Assembly (NCBI GenBank): GCA_933228675.1
Contig: OW121743.1
Location: 19,337,651 to 19,401,650, forward strand
Source of the DNA: Stomorhina lunata
Lineage: Eukaryota > Arthropoda > Insecta > Diptera > Rhiniidae
Length of the DNA stretch: 64,000 nt
Direction of reading: 5' to 3'
Shown here: positions 46,905 through 58,361 of the stretch, one piece after another
Layout of the letters: every line of letters begins with the position of its first letter
Numbering within the stretch: position 1 is the stretch's first letter
Made by a program: the position numbers and the translations under genes
The notes under the pieces: generated by a model
What the model was told of the DNA's origin: nothing
The model's input: the letters and a program-made list of their open reading frames with translations, nothing else
Databases searched by the model: none

Positions 46905-46972
46905 TAATAACAAAAATTGATGTTGTCGTGACCGGGAATCGAACCCAGGCTCAATATGATATGTTATGCTTA
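46905..46972. repeat. 68-bp exact copy of 45130-45197
   Basis: Starting exactly at the TA that forms the right target duplication of mariner copy 1, 68 bases are identical to 45130-45197, the B-box half of the tRNA-derived sequence and its flank. Identity ends after ATGCTTA. The left flank of the mariner shows no such similarity, so the transposon did not simply insert into a second SINE copy. Confidence 0.9.
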
Positions 46973-47699
46973 TGCTTTAAAGAAGAGTTCGCCTCAGGAA
47001 ATGGTTTCCATATATCATCAAAACACCTTTCGAACACGTAATGAAATAACTGTAAAATATAGGTCACATAACGACCATGCTCTAGTTCATCAATTCCCAG
47101 ATTTGGACACTTTACTTTCTATTATATTGCACGAGGTCGGGAAGCTCTAAAGTATTCATTAAAACACGTTCCGTACAGGGCAGTTATATTAAATTTTCGG
47201 TTATATTTTGATCGAGTAAATTTTTAGACTTAATGGCGACTTAGTATCAATGCTACAGGGTGTCTAGAAGCAGACACAGTGTAAAGAGTACCCTGGATGG
47301 GTACGCAGGTTTGGCAAAAATTATTATTTAATCATGCGGCCTCGAGAATTTTCGAAAAAATCCCATGCGGGTTTAAATATCTCATGCGTGGCACCAAACA
47401 GTTACCCCTGGGTAATGGTTTTTAATGTTTCAATCGAGGGTTGCTTATTTTTAAAGACCAGCAACGGTAGTTTTGCTTGTTGATGCAGCCGTTTGAGTGA
47501 AAATGAGCCTCCTAGCTCCCAAAAAATGGGATTTGCAGCTCTAAAATGCACCAACATCGTTTCAGTTTTCAAAATTTGTTGGTTAAATCAAAGAATTCAA
47601 ATCGTTTAAGGACTGTAAGAATGCACAGTTCATAAACGATTTGAATTCTAAATCAGATCCTTTTTTTAAATTTCAGGAACAATCGCTTTTGGAAGTCCC
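46973..47699. other. Unassigned sequence with one hairpin
   Basis: No recognised gene. A short perfect-looking inverted repeat lies at 47593-47648. The rest is unique-looking within the window. Confidence 0.4.
47593..47648. repeat. 56-bp hairpin
   Basis: Arms of 24 bp (47593-47616, GAATTCAAATCGTTTA then AGGACTGT; and 47625-47648) are reverse complements with two mismatches, around an 8-base loop. It is too small to be a complete transposon and may be a worn MITE core. Confidence 0.75.
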
Positions 47700-48400
47700 A
47701 TTGAGTCAATTAGGTCTAGAATCTGTAAACCATGAATGACGCGTCATCTGGTATTAACGAAATTCACACCTGCGCCGTTGTTCTCATCAAAACGACATCA
47801 CTGTCAATTACATCCTTGCCATATATTATCTACTTCGGATAGTTAGATTTTCTCCTCTGGAGTCTTCAAATCGTGGATTCCGGGTATAAATATTACTACA
47901 CACACTCCAGTTGGATAGTTAGGTTTTCGCCTCTAAAATCTGCAGATCATGGATTCCGCGTCCTCTGGAATTGATGAAATTCACAACTGCTCCGTTGCTT
48001 TGATCGGGATGACATCAGAGCATTTTCTGGTCATATATTATCTACTTCGGATAGTTAGATTTTTGCCACAAGAATCTGCAAATCATGGATTCCGGGAAAT
48101 GCACAACTACGCCATTGCTCTGATAATGATGACATCAGAGCAACTTCTGGCTATAGATTATCTACTTTAGATAGTTAGACTTGCGCCTCTATAAAAATCA
48201 TGTAATCCTCGTCCTCTGAAATGGACGAAACTCAAACCTGCGCCGTTGTGCTGATCGGGATAACATCGTTGTTGGTAACATCTAGGGCTGCTTCTGTCCA
48301 TAGATAATCTACTTTCCCAGAGAAGCAAGCATTTGTTACCGAAATTTTGGTTCCGTCCTGGAATCACTAGGAATATGACCGAAGACATTGTGTTTTTTAT
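47700..48400. repeat. Degenerate tandem repeat of ~110-220 bp modules
   Basis: CTACTT(C/T)(G/A)GATAGTTAGA recurs near 47828, 48047 and 48161, with a similar TTGGATAGTTAGGTTTTCGC near 47912. TCATGGATTCC(G), AATTCACA(A/C)CTGC and GATCGGGAT(G/A)ACATC recur in the same order. The last phrase also occurs in the repeats at 11260 and 13020, so this is a dispersed family amplified locally. It abuts a family A LINE 5' region and may be its derivative. Confidence 0.65.
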
Positions 48401-49980
48401 GAAACACTACTTTTTTCCGCTAGCCTTAGACATTTAAGGCAACTGTGGATCACAAACGATCGCAATTTTTAATTAGTTTCCATAAAAGTTACTTACTTAA
48501 ATGGACTACATTTACAACCTGTTAAGGTCAAAGGCCAGGCGTGTTCTCCAATTTCGTAAGCCAAGCTTTAAACGATTTTCTTCTAATTGGTCTTTCCATC
48601 GAAGTTTCGAACGTCCTTTTTTAAGGGTTTCTTCGGGATCATTTCGAACATTTTGCCTGCTAAATTTCGTCAATTCTCACAATATGTCCTAACCGACGCA
48701 TGCTGCGATGCTGCGTTAAAAAGGCGACAGTCACCTCGCGCAATGTGCGTCCCATGATATCAATGTCATCGGCAAACGATTTCAACTTTGTGGCATTAAA
48801 CTTTCTTTCTGAGACGTGTTCGCTTTTTGCCTGTAACAAGGTAATGATCGGAGTCCATATTAGCTCCACGAAATGAGCGCACATCCAATACACTTGATGA
48901 GTGTCTTTCGTCAACTGCAATATGATCTATCTAATTTTTTGTTATTTGATCGGGATATACCCGATCCATATTTCCAGCCGCCGAAAAGGAGATCAACCTC
49001 AATACCATTGTCAGATGTTTCGCAAGAAGGCTGAATTTACCAACAGGATCAAAGTAGTTTTCCCGCTCTATCTTTGCATTAAAATCACCCAATATTATTT
49101 TAACTTCATAATTGTGGCATCTATCATAGACCTCTTCAGGTTCTTCATAAAAGGCCTCTTTAATGTTGTCATCTTTTTCCTCTACGCGTGCGTGAGCACA
49201 AATCAGGCTCACATTAAAGCTTTAAGCTTTGGCGAGTATTGTCGCTAACTTTTTGCTTACATGGAAACCAGATTTCGCATTCTTTGTTCACGATAAAACC
49301 ACAGCCAAATGCCCACTTTCATGGCAGTTTTAATATAGGTCACCTTTTGATGTATAAGCGACGCCTTGACCATTCCATTTTATTTCCTGGACAGCAGTAT
49401 AATCACATTTATATTCATTAAGAACATCCATCAACTGGATCAGAGCTCCTCCTCGGAGTTCGGATGTTACAAGTGCTGATCCTTAAATCAGGACCTCTTT
49501 TGCCATAGTCGTCCACATTAGGGGGTCGTTTTTATTCTCAGTTTGAGCTTTTTCATAGTAATTGTTTTTTTCCAGTAGTGGGTTAATAGCCCGAAATTCT
49601 AACCCATGTTTTTTATCATTCTTATGGGAGAACTCGCAACACATGATAGCTCACTTCACTAACGGGCATTAACGTTGTTCACCTGGTGATACCACAAGGG
49701 GGTCAGTGTCCACAGTTGACATGAAGGATAACCAAGAGAAGTCTGAGCTTACCAAGTTAAGACTAATTAGAACCTGGTATCCAACATCCCCATAAATGTA
49801 GTAACCTATTTTTTCAGAAGTGTCTCTTCCTGCTGTCTTAGAAGCGATTTTCATAAATCTTTCGATCATTCTAAGAAAATATCGCAGATAATTTAAAATC
49901 TTCTTCGAAGATCTTGAATTCTTACGTTTTAAGACCCAGGGCTCAAGTAAGTCTTGGAGAAAGGTTTGCAAACGCTATTT
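48401..49980 (-). pseudogene. Family A LINE 5' region with endonuclease, internally deleted
   Basis: On the minus strand 48931-49212 encodes a clear AP-endonuclease segment: SLICAHARVEEKDDNIKEAF, YEEPEEVYDRC, VKIILGDFNAKIERE (catalytic GDFNA box) and GLRLISFSAAGNM. It continues as [20 protein letters not shown] and [10 protein letters not shown] near 48850-48930. Immediately after that, the frame jumps to FADDIDIMGRTLREVTVAF (48740-48800), the RT active site of a LINE. All the sequence normally lying between the endonuclease and the palm is missing. The 5' leader to 49980 matches 63765-64000. Confidence 0.8.
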
Positions 49981-51604
49981 ACGATTCAAAATAGGCTCCT
50001 ATTATATAAACCCTTAAGATTAAAAACATTAACTATTTTTAGACCTATGCTTAGACTACATTTGAAACTGATGTTGGGTTTATATAACTCAAGCGCCTGA
50101 CGATTGAGTGAAATTTACATCTGTTTTGTGATCGTATCAAAAACAAAATACATGTAAATTTCACTCAATCGTCAGCTGCTTTTGATATATAAACCCCACA
50201 TAAGTTTAAATTTCATGAGATCTTATATAAATATTTTTTTTTAAATAAACTTTCTTACCTTTATTGACAAATTACTCCCTCGAGGTGACTTTAAATCACA
50301 TCCTCCAATTTTTTAAGCTGCAGGAAAAAAAAACCATACAAAGAGGAAATGCATTTCTTTTTTGCTTTAAGGAAACGGATGAAAGCTTTTTTAAGGCAAA
50401 ATTAAAACGAGGCGGCTCATTTTTTGTTTACAAAATTTACATATTGTTTGTACTGGTTACACGAGGAGTTTGTCAGCGAACATTTAGCAGGATTTAGACA
50501 CTTTTGAAAAACTTTAAGCAACAAAAAAATTGCTAACATTTAAGACTTAGAAGAATAAAAGGTTTGACGAGAGACGGTGCACTCAAATTTTTAGAAAAAA
50601 AAACTTTTTTGCTTTTGTTGAAAAGGATAAAATAGGATCAAATAACGGCTAAATACACATGAGTCTTAAAGTAACGAACACTGGGAAAAAGCAACTTTTT
50701 TTACATAGCCTTAGGCTTAACATTAAATTAGTTTTTCACACATAATTTTTTTATAATTAAACTTTTTTTGTTTGAGTAATTTAATTTCTTTTGAATTTTA
50801 GAACCAAATGCACTTGGTTTTCTTTGGTATGATAATGACTTATTAAATTTAATCTATAATTTTTATTTTAGGTTTTAATTTTTTTTAATTTCCATTAATT
50901 TATAGTAATTTTTGTGATTTTTGGTAATTTTTGTGATTTTTTGAGACTTTATTTAATTGTGGCGATTTTGTTGAAACTTTTAACAATTATACGACTATTC
51001 TTTTGAAATCTTTTTGAATTCACATATTTAACCTTTCCGCTTCATCCTTTTATGTAATCATTTGTATAAAAATGAAATAGTTTTGTTTAAAGCAACTGAA
51101 ATAAATAAAAAATATTTCTTTTAGAAATTTTGCTTTTAGATTGTGCCATATGGCAACAGTTTTCATTCTAACATAAAAATACAAATTTAAAACAAATTAA
51201 TTTATGTTTGCAAATTAAGTTAATTTAAGTGTCAAAAAATAACAAAATTGTCGGGATAGTAAATATTATTCAAAAGAAAAATTATTCGCACTTAATCCCA
51301 GTCTATTGCATTTATTTATTAATGTTATAGACAATTTATTGATAAAACCCAATAAAATGTTTGTGGGGACAACCAATCCCCCTACGCGTTTTGTTTTGGT
51401 TGTTTAGGCCATCATCTTTAGAAGGAGTACCCCTACTTTTGGACAGATCGAAAACATCGCATTATTACCTATTTTACAAACACAATCATTACGAATTATG
51501 TTTGTAAATCAAAGGTAAAGGCTCAGATTATCGACTAAACAAAAGTAAACACAAATATACTTTCAAGTTTCGTCTTCCTTTACTTCAAGCGTCGAGAAAT
51601 TGGG
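49981..51604. other. AT-rich spacer with a fold-back element
   Basis: Apart from the inverted repeat at 50062-50212, no gene or repeat is recognised. T- and A-rich tracts dominate 50580-51330. The frame 50264-50497 has no family features. Confidence 0.4.
50062..50212. repeat. Fold-back (MITE-like) element
   Basis: Inverted repeat with a perfect 24-bp core: CTGACGATTGAGTGAAATTT then ACAT at 50097-50120, and its complement at 50152-50175. Less perfect outer arms (GGGTTTATATA; outer limit about 50062 and 50212) surround it. The loop is about 30 bp. No ORF. No clear target duplication. Confidence 0.75.
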
Positions 51605-51889
51605 TTTCCCCACAAACATACATATGTCAACGGAAATGGCGGTGGATAGGCCACACACTTTGAATGCCAAATACCGACACTGCTTGACAAGCGCTATTTT
51701 GGAATCCACAGGGAAGCGGCCGTGGTGTACTAGAACGCGGAGAAGGTCAATTATTGCGAATTTACAAGCAGCAAACTATTCATGGAGTGACGTTTGCCTA
51801 ACACCTCTCAAAATAGTTCGATATAAAAAGAATGTTTGAGGCCCTATGCTTTGCTAGGATTTGAGGATAACAGAAGAAGAAGATAAAGA
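51605..51889 (+). pseudogene. Family A LINE C-terminal tail fragment
   Basis: The sequence from ATGTCAACGGAAATGGCGGT through CACAGGGAAGCGGCCGTGGT, GAACGCGGAGAAGGTCAATT and GCAAGCAGCAAACTATTCAT to the GATAACAGAAGAAGAAG 3' end (51862-51880) is a typical family A tail. It is strongly 5'-truncated, with frame damage. Confidence 0.75.
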
Positions 51890-52460
51890 AAGTAACTTTT
51901 AGAACTTTAACAGCGATTTCCGGTCGTTTTCTCGCAGTAGTAGACAAGCAAGGGCAAGTATAGTGTAAAAACTTGAGTCTACATATTCTTTGTATGATGC
52001 TACCGTGTCAGTGAGACAACGGGTTGGTCGAAGTGACAAATATGTAGCTGCCGTTTAGGCATTCATAGCAAGCGAGTCGACCCAGCAGCATTTTCCAGAA
52101 CTTTTCTTCGACAAGACCACTTTATGGCGAATTTTACTATACGATCTTGGTTTACATCCATACATGATCAAGCTGACTCAAGAATTAAAGACGACCGTTT
52201 GACGCTACGTACGTACGGACCGTTTGACGGTATGTACGTTGTCTGATTGGGCTCTGCAGAAGATGCGTCAAGATGATGAATTTCTTCGCAAAATCAAATT
52301 CATTATTCGCTCAATAGCAAAATATGCGTTATTGGACTGGTAAAAATGCACATGTACTTCATGAATCACCAGTTCATCCACAAAAAATTCCCTAGAAGAT
52401 AGCAATGTCCTCAGGAGATACCATTATGTTTTAGACCCATATTATAAGGTTTTTCTGCTT
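51890..52460 (+). pseudogene. Fossil mariner-type transposase (DD41D-like N-terminal half)
   Basis: The translation gives VSVRQRVGRSDKYVAAV, then TTLWRILLYDLGLHPYMIKL and TQELKTT near 52115-52195. These match TLWKILRKDLGLRPYKIQLV of the intact family. Then comes QDDEFLRKIKFI (matching DxDFHRKILFSDEA) and HESPVHPQKIP (matching ETLETPLHPQKL). The first catalytic Asp and the whole second half are lost. Many stops and shifts. The homology is to the DD41D group, but the copy is far more diverged than copies 1-3. Confidence 0.7.
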
Positions 52461-52848
52461 TTGAAATAAAAACGATATTCGTAGGCTACTGATGACTGTC
52501 GTCAGGCCAAAAATTTAGTTATAAGAACAAAAACGAATACCTGAGATGTAAAATACTTCCATTTTCTGTTATCCTTGACACACAGGTTGGTGGGACACTA
52601 TCTATTTTGAAAGTATGCAGCTAAATATAGCTAAGAGTGACTTTTGCAAAATGCTGAAGGGATGGAAAGAAGAAGGAGTCCATAAAACATTATATGACAA
52701 AGAACTTGGCTTGATAAGCATTGTTTGGAGTCAGTACCAAGAGACTCTAATGCTCTAATACGAGTACTCCGTAGGTGAGTATGAGCTCACAATCGACTAA
52801 AAAATAATTTGGTGATGCCGAGTAGTGTATGAACCTGTTACATCTTAT

Positions 52849-53205
52849 TAACCCATTTTTAATCGATATGTGACAATGGATAAAACATGGCTCCATTATG
52901 CTACACCGAAGTCCAATCGACTGCCAGTTCGGCAGACAACACGTGATGAATCGACTCCAAAGAGGGGAAAGGCTGAACAGTTGTCAGCTTTAGAGATGCA
53001 CTGACATTTAAAAAAGAAGAAAGTGTTGTTTTATCATAAAGTCAGTTCATAGTGTCACAAATCAAAGGAAAAAATGGCAAAACTGCCCGCAAATTGCTTT
53101 ATATTTTACAGATCAGGCTCCGCAACTTTTCCTGTTCTCAGATCTCGAGAGAAAGTTTGCTGGAAATAAATTAAGCGTCGATGAAGAAGTAATCGAAGGA
53201 CCATA
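52849..53205 (+). pseudogene. Fossil mariner transposase (DD34D type)
   Basis: Reads RYVTMDKTWLHYATPKSNRL and PVRQTTRDESTPKRGKAEQL (family form vTMDEtWihhytPEtK, then eSxPKrxK). It ends near 53105-53200 with LFLFSDLERKFAGNKLSVDE and EVIEG, the mariner C-terminal block LFpxLKxxlaGKxFxSNeEV. The middle, with the second and third Asp, is mostly deleted. This is a different mariner subfamily from the DD41D elements. Confidence 0.7.
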
Positions 53206-55985
53206 AAAATCTCAGGACAGAAGACAGTTTAATAAAGCCAAACTTACTGGCAGGTATAAGAGCGAGCTCAAAAAGGCTAAAAGGTTCACATGGTAAGACT
53301 ATTGCGAGACCATTGATTCGGTGAAGAAGCCGTCTAGATTTAGGAAAATCGTATAAAGGGAACCAGAGGTTCCTGGATTTATCCAGGTTCATTGACTAAA
53401 TCTGGCCCAGAGATACTAAAACTACTTTTTTAACACTCGCACTTCTCTGGTAACCGGGTACCAGACCTGGTTACTTTCGTACCAGTCCCGTTAAGACTCA
53501 CGGACCTTAGATCGCACAATTTGATGGAAAATAACTAAGTGCGATGTGAGTACATTCTTGCCGTATAATTCGGCAGGCCCGGACTGCATTATTCCTGTTA
53601 TGCAACAGAATTCTTCCAACTATTGTCTATATATTCTTTAAAGTATCGTCGGTTGCTTTCATAATGTAAGACTGATCTTCATTTCTAAATCAGGGATTTA
53701 AAAACGCAAATGATATGTAACGCTCAAAATTCTTATCTCAAGGGTAGATGTGTTGAGAGTGCACTGCGATTAGAAGTTCACTTGAGGATATGAATATAGA
53801 GGGTTTTCTTATAGAGTAGAATTGTACACAAGCTTAACAGTAGGATTATCAATTCGAATCCAAGCAATTATAGTATTCATAAACAAGTGACTGGGGGTAG
53901 TCCACAAGGAGGGGTTTTATTACCATTGCTATGGTTGCTGGTTGTCAATGTCATCCTGAGAAGACTTGACCAGTTGGGAAGAAAGATCGTAGTCTATGCC
54001 GATGAAGTAGTTTTACTGGTTTCAGGCAAGTTCCTGTAAACCATTTGTGATATTATGCAATCGGTTTCAGGGGAACTTTTTTCCAGGTCTAGTAATAAAG
54101 GACTGGGGATAAATCCTGACTAAACATAGTTAATCCTCTTCACAGGGATGTACATGATGTTGATTATTTCAAACACCCGATGCTGATGGTGTAGAGATGA
54201 GACTGTCGTCTGAGGCAAAATGTTTAGGGGTCACTTTATACAGTAAGTTTTCTTAGAAGAGATGACGCTGTAAAGGTTGAGAAAGGTGCTTAACGTTAAC
54301 TACTTCTGTAGTAACACTGTAGGTTAAAAATAAGACTTTACACAACCATTGTAAGGCCAATTGTAACATACGGATGTGCAGTTTGGCGGGAGGCTGTTGA
54401 TAAAGTTTCATTCCTAGTTTCGTTAATAAGGTACAATGTTGTGCTAGTATTGGAAGCAAGCAGCCCTGGGCATCATGTTGTCATTGCACCCTCTTGATCT
54501 CTTCATAAAGGGTATAGCAACCAGAAGTCCAGTAAGGCTACATGAGTCGGGTATACTTTGATATAGGCGGACGGGACACACCATAATACTGAGCTTAACA
54601 GGCTTACCACGATCTGACTACTAAGTCAAGGAGGTTCTGTTCAGCACAACACCTGATAGAACCATATAGGAGGGTGGTACATCGCTTTTTCAAGGCAATT
54701 GGATCTTTACAGAAGGTTCTAAAATGGATTGCGGTACTGGATCAGTTGATTTTCTGATGGAACAGAACATCAAGAAATCTTATAGACTTGCAGTGTCTTT
54801 CAGGCAGATATATTTGCCATTTGGAAGGCCGCAGAGCTTATTCCCAGTACCATAACTGAAAACAGTGAGGCTACGATTTACGATGATAGCCAGGCTGCCC
54901 CTAAGTCACCACAAGAACACAGTAATACCTCAAAACTTATCGAAAAAATTAGATTGGCCCTATTACATCTATCACTCAGTTAATGGATTAGATTGTGCTG
55001 GGTTCCGGCTGATTGCGACATCGATGGCAAAGTCGCTAGACAAATCTCGAGCCAAGACTTAGAGCTGCCCGTAACTGTCATTTCTATTTGGGTATCAAGT
55101 CTTGTATTAGTATGGAAACCTCAAGAACATGGGATAACATGGTTACCTGCAGAACATCCACTAGATCTATCACTTAGTTACAAAATTAAATTGTGCTGGG
55201 TTCCGGCTCATTTCGATATCGATGGCAACGAAGTTGCTGACGAAGTCGCTAGACAAGGCTCGAGCCAAGACTTAAGTCAACGAGTGACGGATACATCTGC
55301 CCGTATCTGTCATTTCTATTTGGGTATCAAGTCTTGGGTCAGTTTAGAAACCTTAAGAACATGGGATAACATGGTTACCTGCAGTACAACTACTAGATGA
55401 ATCACTCAGTTACAGAATTAGATAATGCTTGTTTCCGGATCATTGCGACATCCATGGCAACAAAGTTGCTGACAATGTGGATAGACAAGGCTCGAGCTAA
55501 GACTTGAGTGAAAGAGTGACGGATATAGCTCCCCCTAACTGTCGTTTCTATTTGGGTAACTAGTCTTGGATCAATATAAAAACTACAGTAAGGAAACCTG
55601 CACAACATCTAGGACCTTATGGCCTAAGCCGTACATAAGCGGAACCAAAACGCTGCTAGGTCTGAACAGGTCAAATTTAAGGCGATGTATAGGAATTTTA
55701 ATGGGACACTGTACCTTAATCTCTAGGCTAAACAAGTGGGATAGTAGCATTCTGGACGTCGGCAGGCTATCTCTAGATGAGGACTCGTCCGAATCGGTGA
55801 AACACATGCTCTGTCGCTGTCTAATGCTGCAAAATCAGAGGCTAGGTAATAGATTCCATGATGAACTTCAGAATCTGAAGCAGTGCATGATCTTTAGGGT
55901 TGCCAGTCAGGCTGGATTCGACTGGATTGTCCAGCTTTTTAAGCGTTTGTCCAGTGTCAAGCTAAAATTAAATTTGTCCAGCTAA
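53206..55985 (+). pseudogene. Family B-type LINE: RT, RNase H (triplicated) and Cys/His tail
   Basis: RT blocks: KAKLTGRYKSELKKAKRFTW near 53240, VTGGSPQGGVLLPLLWLLVV near 53890, VYADEVVLLVSGKF near 53990 (the second Asp of the YADD box is Glu here) and TIVRPIVTYGCAVWRE near 54350. RNase H remnants: a block starting YKIKLCWVPAHFDIDGNEVA and continuing DEVARQGSSQDLS, present three times (see 54964-55600). The tail is LNRSNLRRCIGILMGHCTLI then DEDSSESVKHMLCRCLML near 55660-55830. The copy is a mosaic of stops and frameshifts. Confidence 0.75.
54964..55600 (+). repeat. Tandem triplication of an RNase H segment
   Basis: Three adjacent copies starting near 54964, 55161 and 55395. Each carries a (C)TATCACT(C/T)AGTTA phrase, TGTGCTGGGTTCCGGCT-like bases, GATGGCAA, GTCGCTAGACAA, GAGCCAAGACTT and a TATTTGGGTA block. 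Copies differ by 10-20% by eye and by small indels. The repeated block encodes the WVPAHCDIDGNEVADE motif of RNase H. Confidence 0.75.
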
Positions 55986-56049
55986 AAGTTGAAGAATTGA
56001 ATTTTTTTGTATTTTTAAAGAAAAACTATCTTTATGATAATGAATGCAA

Positions 56050-56370
56050 AAGTGTCTATAGAATTTGACATAGCGTGCAGATCTGGCCAGTGGTAGATTT
56101 ACACGGTCTAAAGCCAAATTATTAGGTTCCAATTATTTCGTTAACTTTGGGCTTTTACCTTTCACACAATATGGTCGATATTATCTTATATGCAATTGAA
56201 ATAAGACTTATACCTCTATAATTGACACATACAGTTTTATCTTATTTGTTTGTGGACTGGGCTGGACAAAGAACACTGAGACTCCAATCGTCCGGCATAT
56301 GTTCTTCTAACCATATGCCTTAAAAAGCTCTGTAGACAAACCTTTGGCACCTGCAGATTTGTTACTTTTC
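56050..56370 (-). pseudogene. LINE RT fragment, minus strand
   Basis: Minus-strand translation from about 56370 gives GAKGLSTELFKAYG, a stop, KNMPDDWSLSVLCPAQSTNK, a stop, and VCVNYRGISLISIAYKIIST. This matches the RT N-terminal blocks GxDGLxaELfK, lPxDWxxSilxPixKKGD and CxNYRGIsLlxxxYKIxs. It is isolated with no flanking LINE domains seen. The flanks (55986-56050) carry GTCCAGCTAAAA phrases of unknown origin. Confidence 0.6.
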
Positions 56371-58361
56371 AGTTTAAAGCAAGTTTTTTTTATTAATGTC
56401 CAGCTAATTTTTGGGTTGTCAAGCTTTGTTTTACCTTATGTCCAGCTTTTTCCGGGTTTGTGTCTGGCAACCCTAATGATCTTATAGGGTTTATAACTGC
56501 TCAGTTGGCTTAGCCATTAAGCCATTCGCTACTATTATATCTTTAGTATCTACCTCTTGTAATTCTATTTTCTATATTGGAGTCAACTGGCTTAGAAAAA
56601 TGTTATAAATTATTATTTTAATCGTTTGCGACTTTGTCTTGATTTCATTGAAAAAATCACAAAATTCGCCCAAAATGATTCCTTTTGAAAACAGATGTTT
56701 AGTGTAAAAGGGAATATAAATGTTTTGTTTTTGTTACTTCCTTGTTTTCTTTTACATATATACTCTCTTCTGAAAACCGCTCTCTTTGGGGACTCTTGAA
56801 ATCTTTTTCGAGTTAAAACAATAACAACACGAGGGAAAGAAAAATAACAGTAACATTTGAAGATATGGGATAATCTTGCTCTCTTTCAATGGCTCCCAAA
56901 TAATTGGATTCTTTTCTGTTTTCTTTTGAAATTTTGCAAAGAAGTAAAATAGAAAATGGAAATTAGGAGAACAAAAATATGGTATAAATGCAGCCAAAGA
57001 ATATAAATAAAAAGCTATAGAAATTATTAAAGAATATTACAAATTTTAAGATGTAAGTATGTGAAAATGTAAATATTGGAGAACTTTTTTTTAAAGAAGA
57101 AGAGTATAAAAAAAAAACATAAAGAAGCATTGGCAGGAGAAGAACAAGCACACAAGAAATTCACGAAAAGGGAGTTGGTTTTTTCTTAAATCCAAAATTT
57201 CTTAAGTAAAATTTAAGCACTTTTTTTTAATACATTTTAGTAAAATTTTTGAAGATTTTTATAAAAATTTCTTTAGAATTTCGGAATTTGTTTGAACAAA
57301 TTTATTAATTCCTTTTTTGTATAAGACATTTATTATTAAATTTATGTTAAATATGTTAAAGATTTTCTTTTCACACTTAAATTTAAAAAAAATTGCATAC
57401 TTTTTTTATAAAGAATTTACTATTTTCTTAAATATTTTTTGTATAACTTGGTTTTATTTATAATTTAATTAATTTTTTTCTTTATAAACACATTATTTTT
57501 AAAACATTCAACACACTTTCACACGTTTTCTTTAATAATTTTAAACGCTTTAATAATTTCATATAACAAGAAAAGCCCGTCTTTTTTCTTGATGTTTATC
57601 CTAAGATGTCATATGAAAAACTGCTCTTACTCAATAAAAATAATTGTAAGCCTCTTTGCAATGACTATCCCCCAGATGTAGTGGAAACAAAAAAGAAAAA
57701 AAAAAATAAAATGTTAAAAAAATAATCAAGAAATAACCCCATCAGAATATTAACGATTCACTAAATATTTCAAAAAAAGAGAGTCTTAAACTGTTAAAGT
57801 TTTGAAAAGAGAAATGTTAATTTCATTTAAATGTTAGTTCTCTTAACATAAATGTAAAAATACTCTTGGCAAGTACTCTCCTAAGAACTGTCTACTGTTG
57901 TTATTTTAATAACATTAAAAATGTTAAAAGCAGTGTTGCCACGAAAAAAAATTTTTGTAACCAAATTTTCAGATAAAAATAACCAAATTTGGAAAAAAGT
58001 AACCAAAATTTTAAATGTCGATGTTTTTATAGTAAATTAATTGCGAAACATGATATATGAGAAGCGACAATGAGAAGTACATACGTTTGATTGCAATATT
58101 AAAGTGCAAAATGTTACAACATTTTTAATTGGATTTATTGAAATTTTTTCGACTTAGCGCAAAAGATCTGACCAAACAGTCATATAGAGATATCAGGTCT
58201 TTCAATTATATTTGAACCATTGAACCACTGCGTCACCACTTTTAAATGGAAAATAATCAAATTATCGAATCAGAGAGATTAGCAAGAAAAGACAGCTACA
58301 GTGAAATTTGGAACATCATTAGAAGAGGAGTTAGGCTTTTAGAGCAATGTTAAATTATATA
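56371..58361. other. AT-rich spacer to mariner copy 2
   Basis: About 2 kb without recognised genes. Repeated GTCCAGCTTTT-like phrases near 56395-56460 may be old repeat. T-rich open frames (56752-57151 minus) are low in complexity. TA at 58360-58361 is the left target duplication of the next element. Confidence 0.45.
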
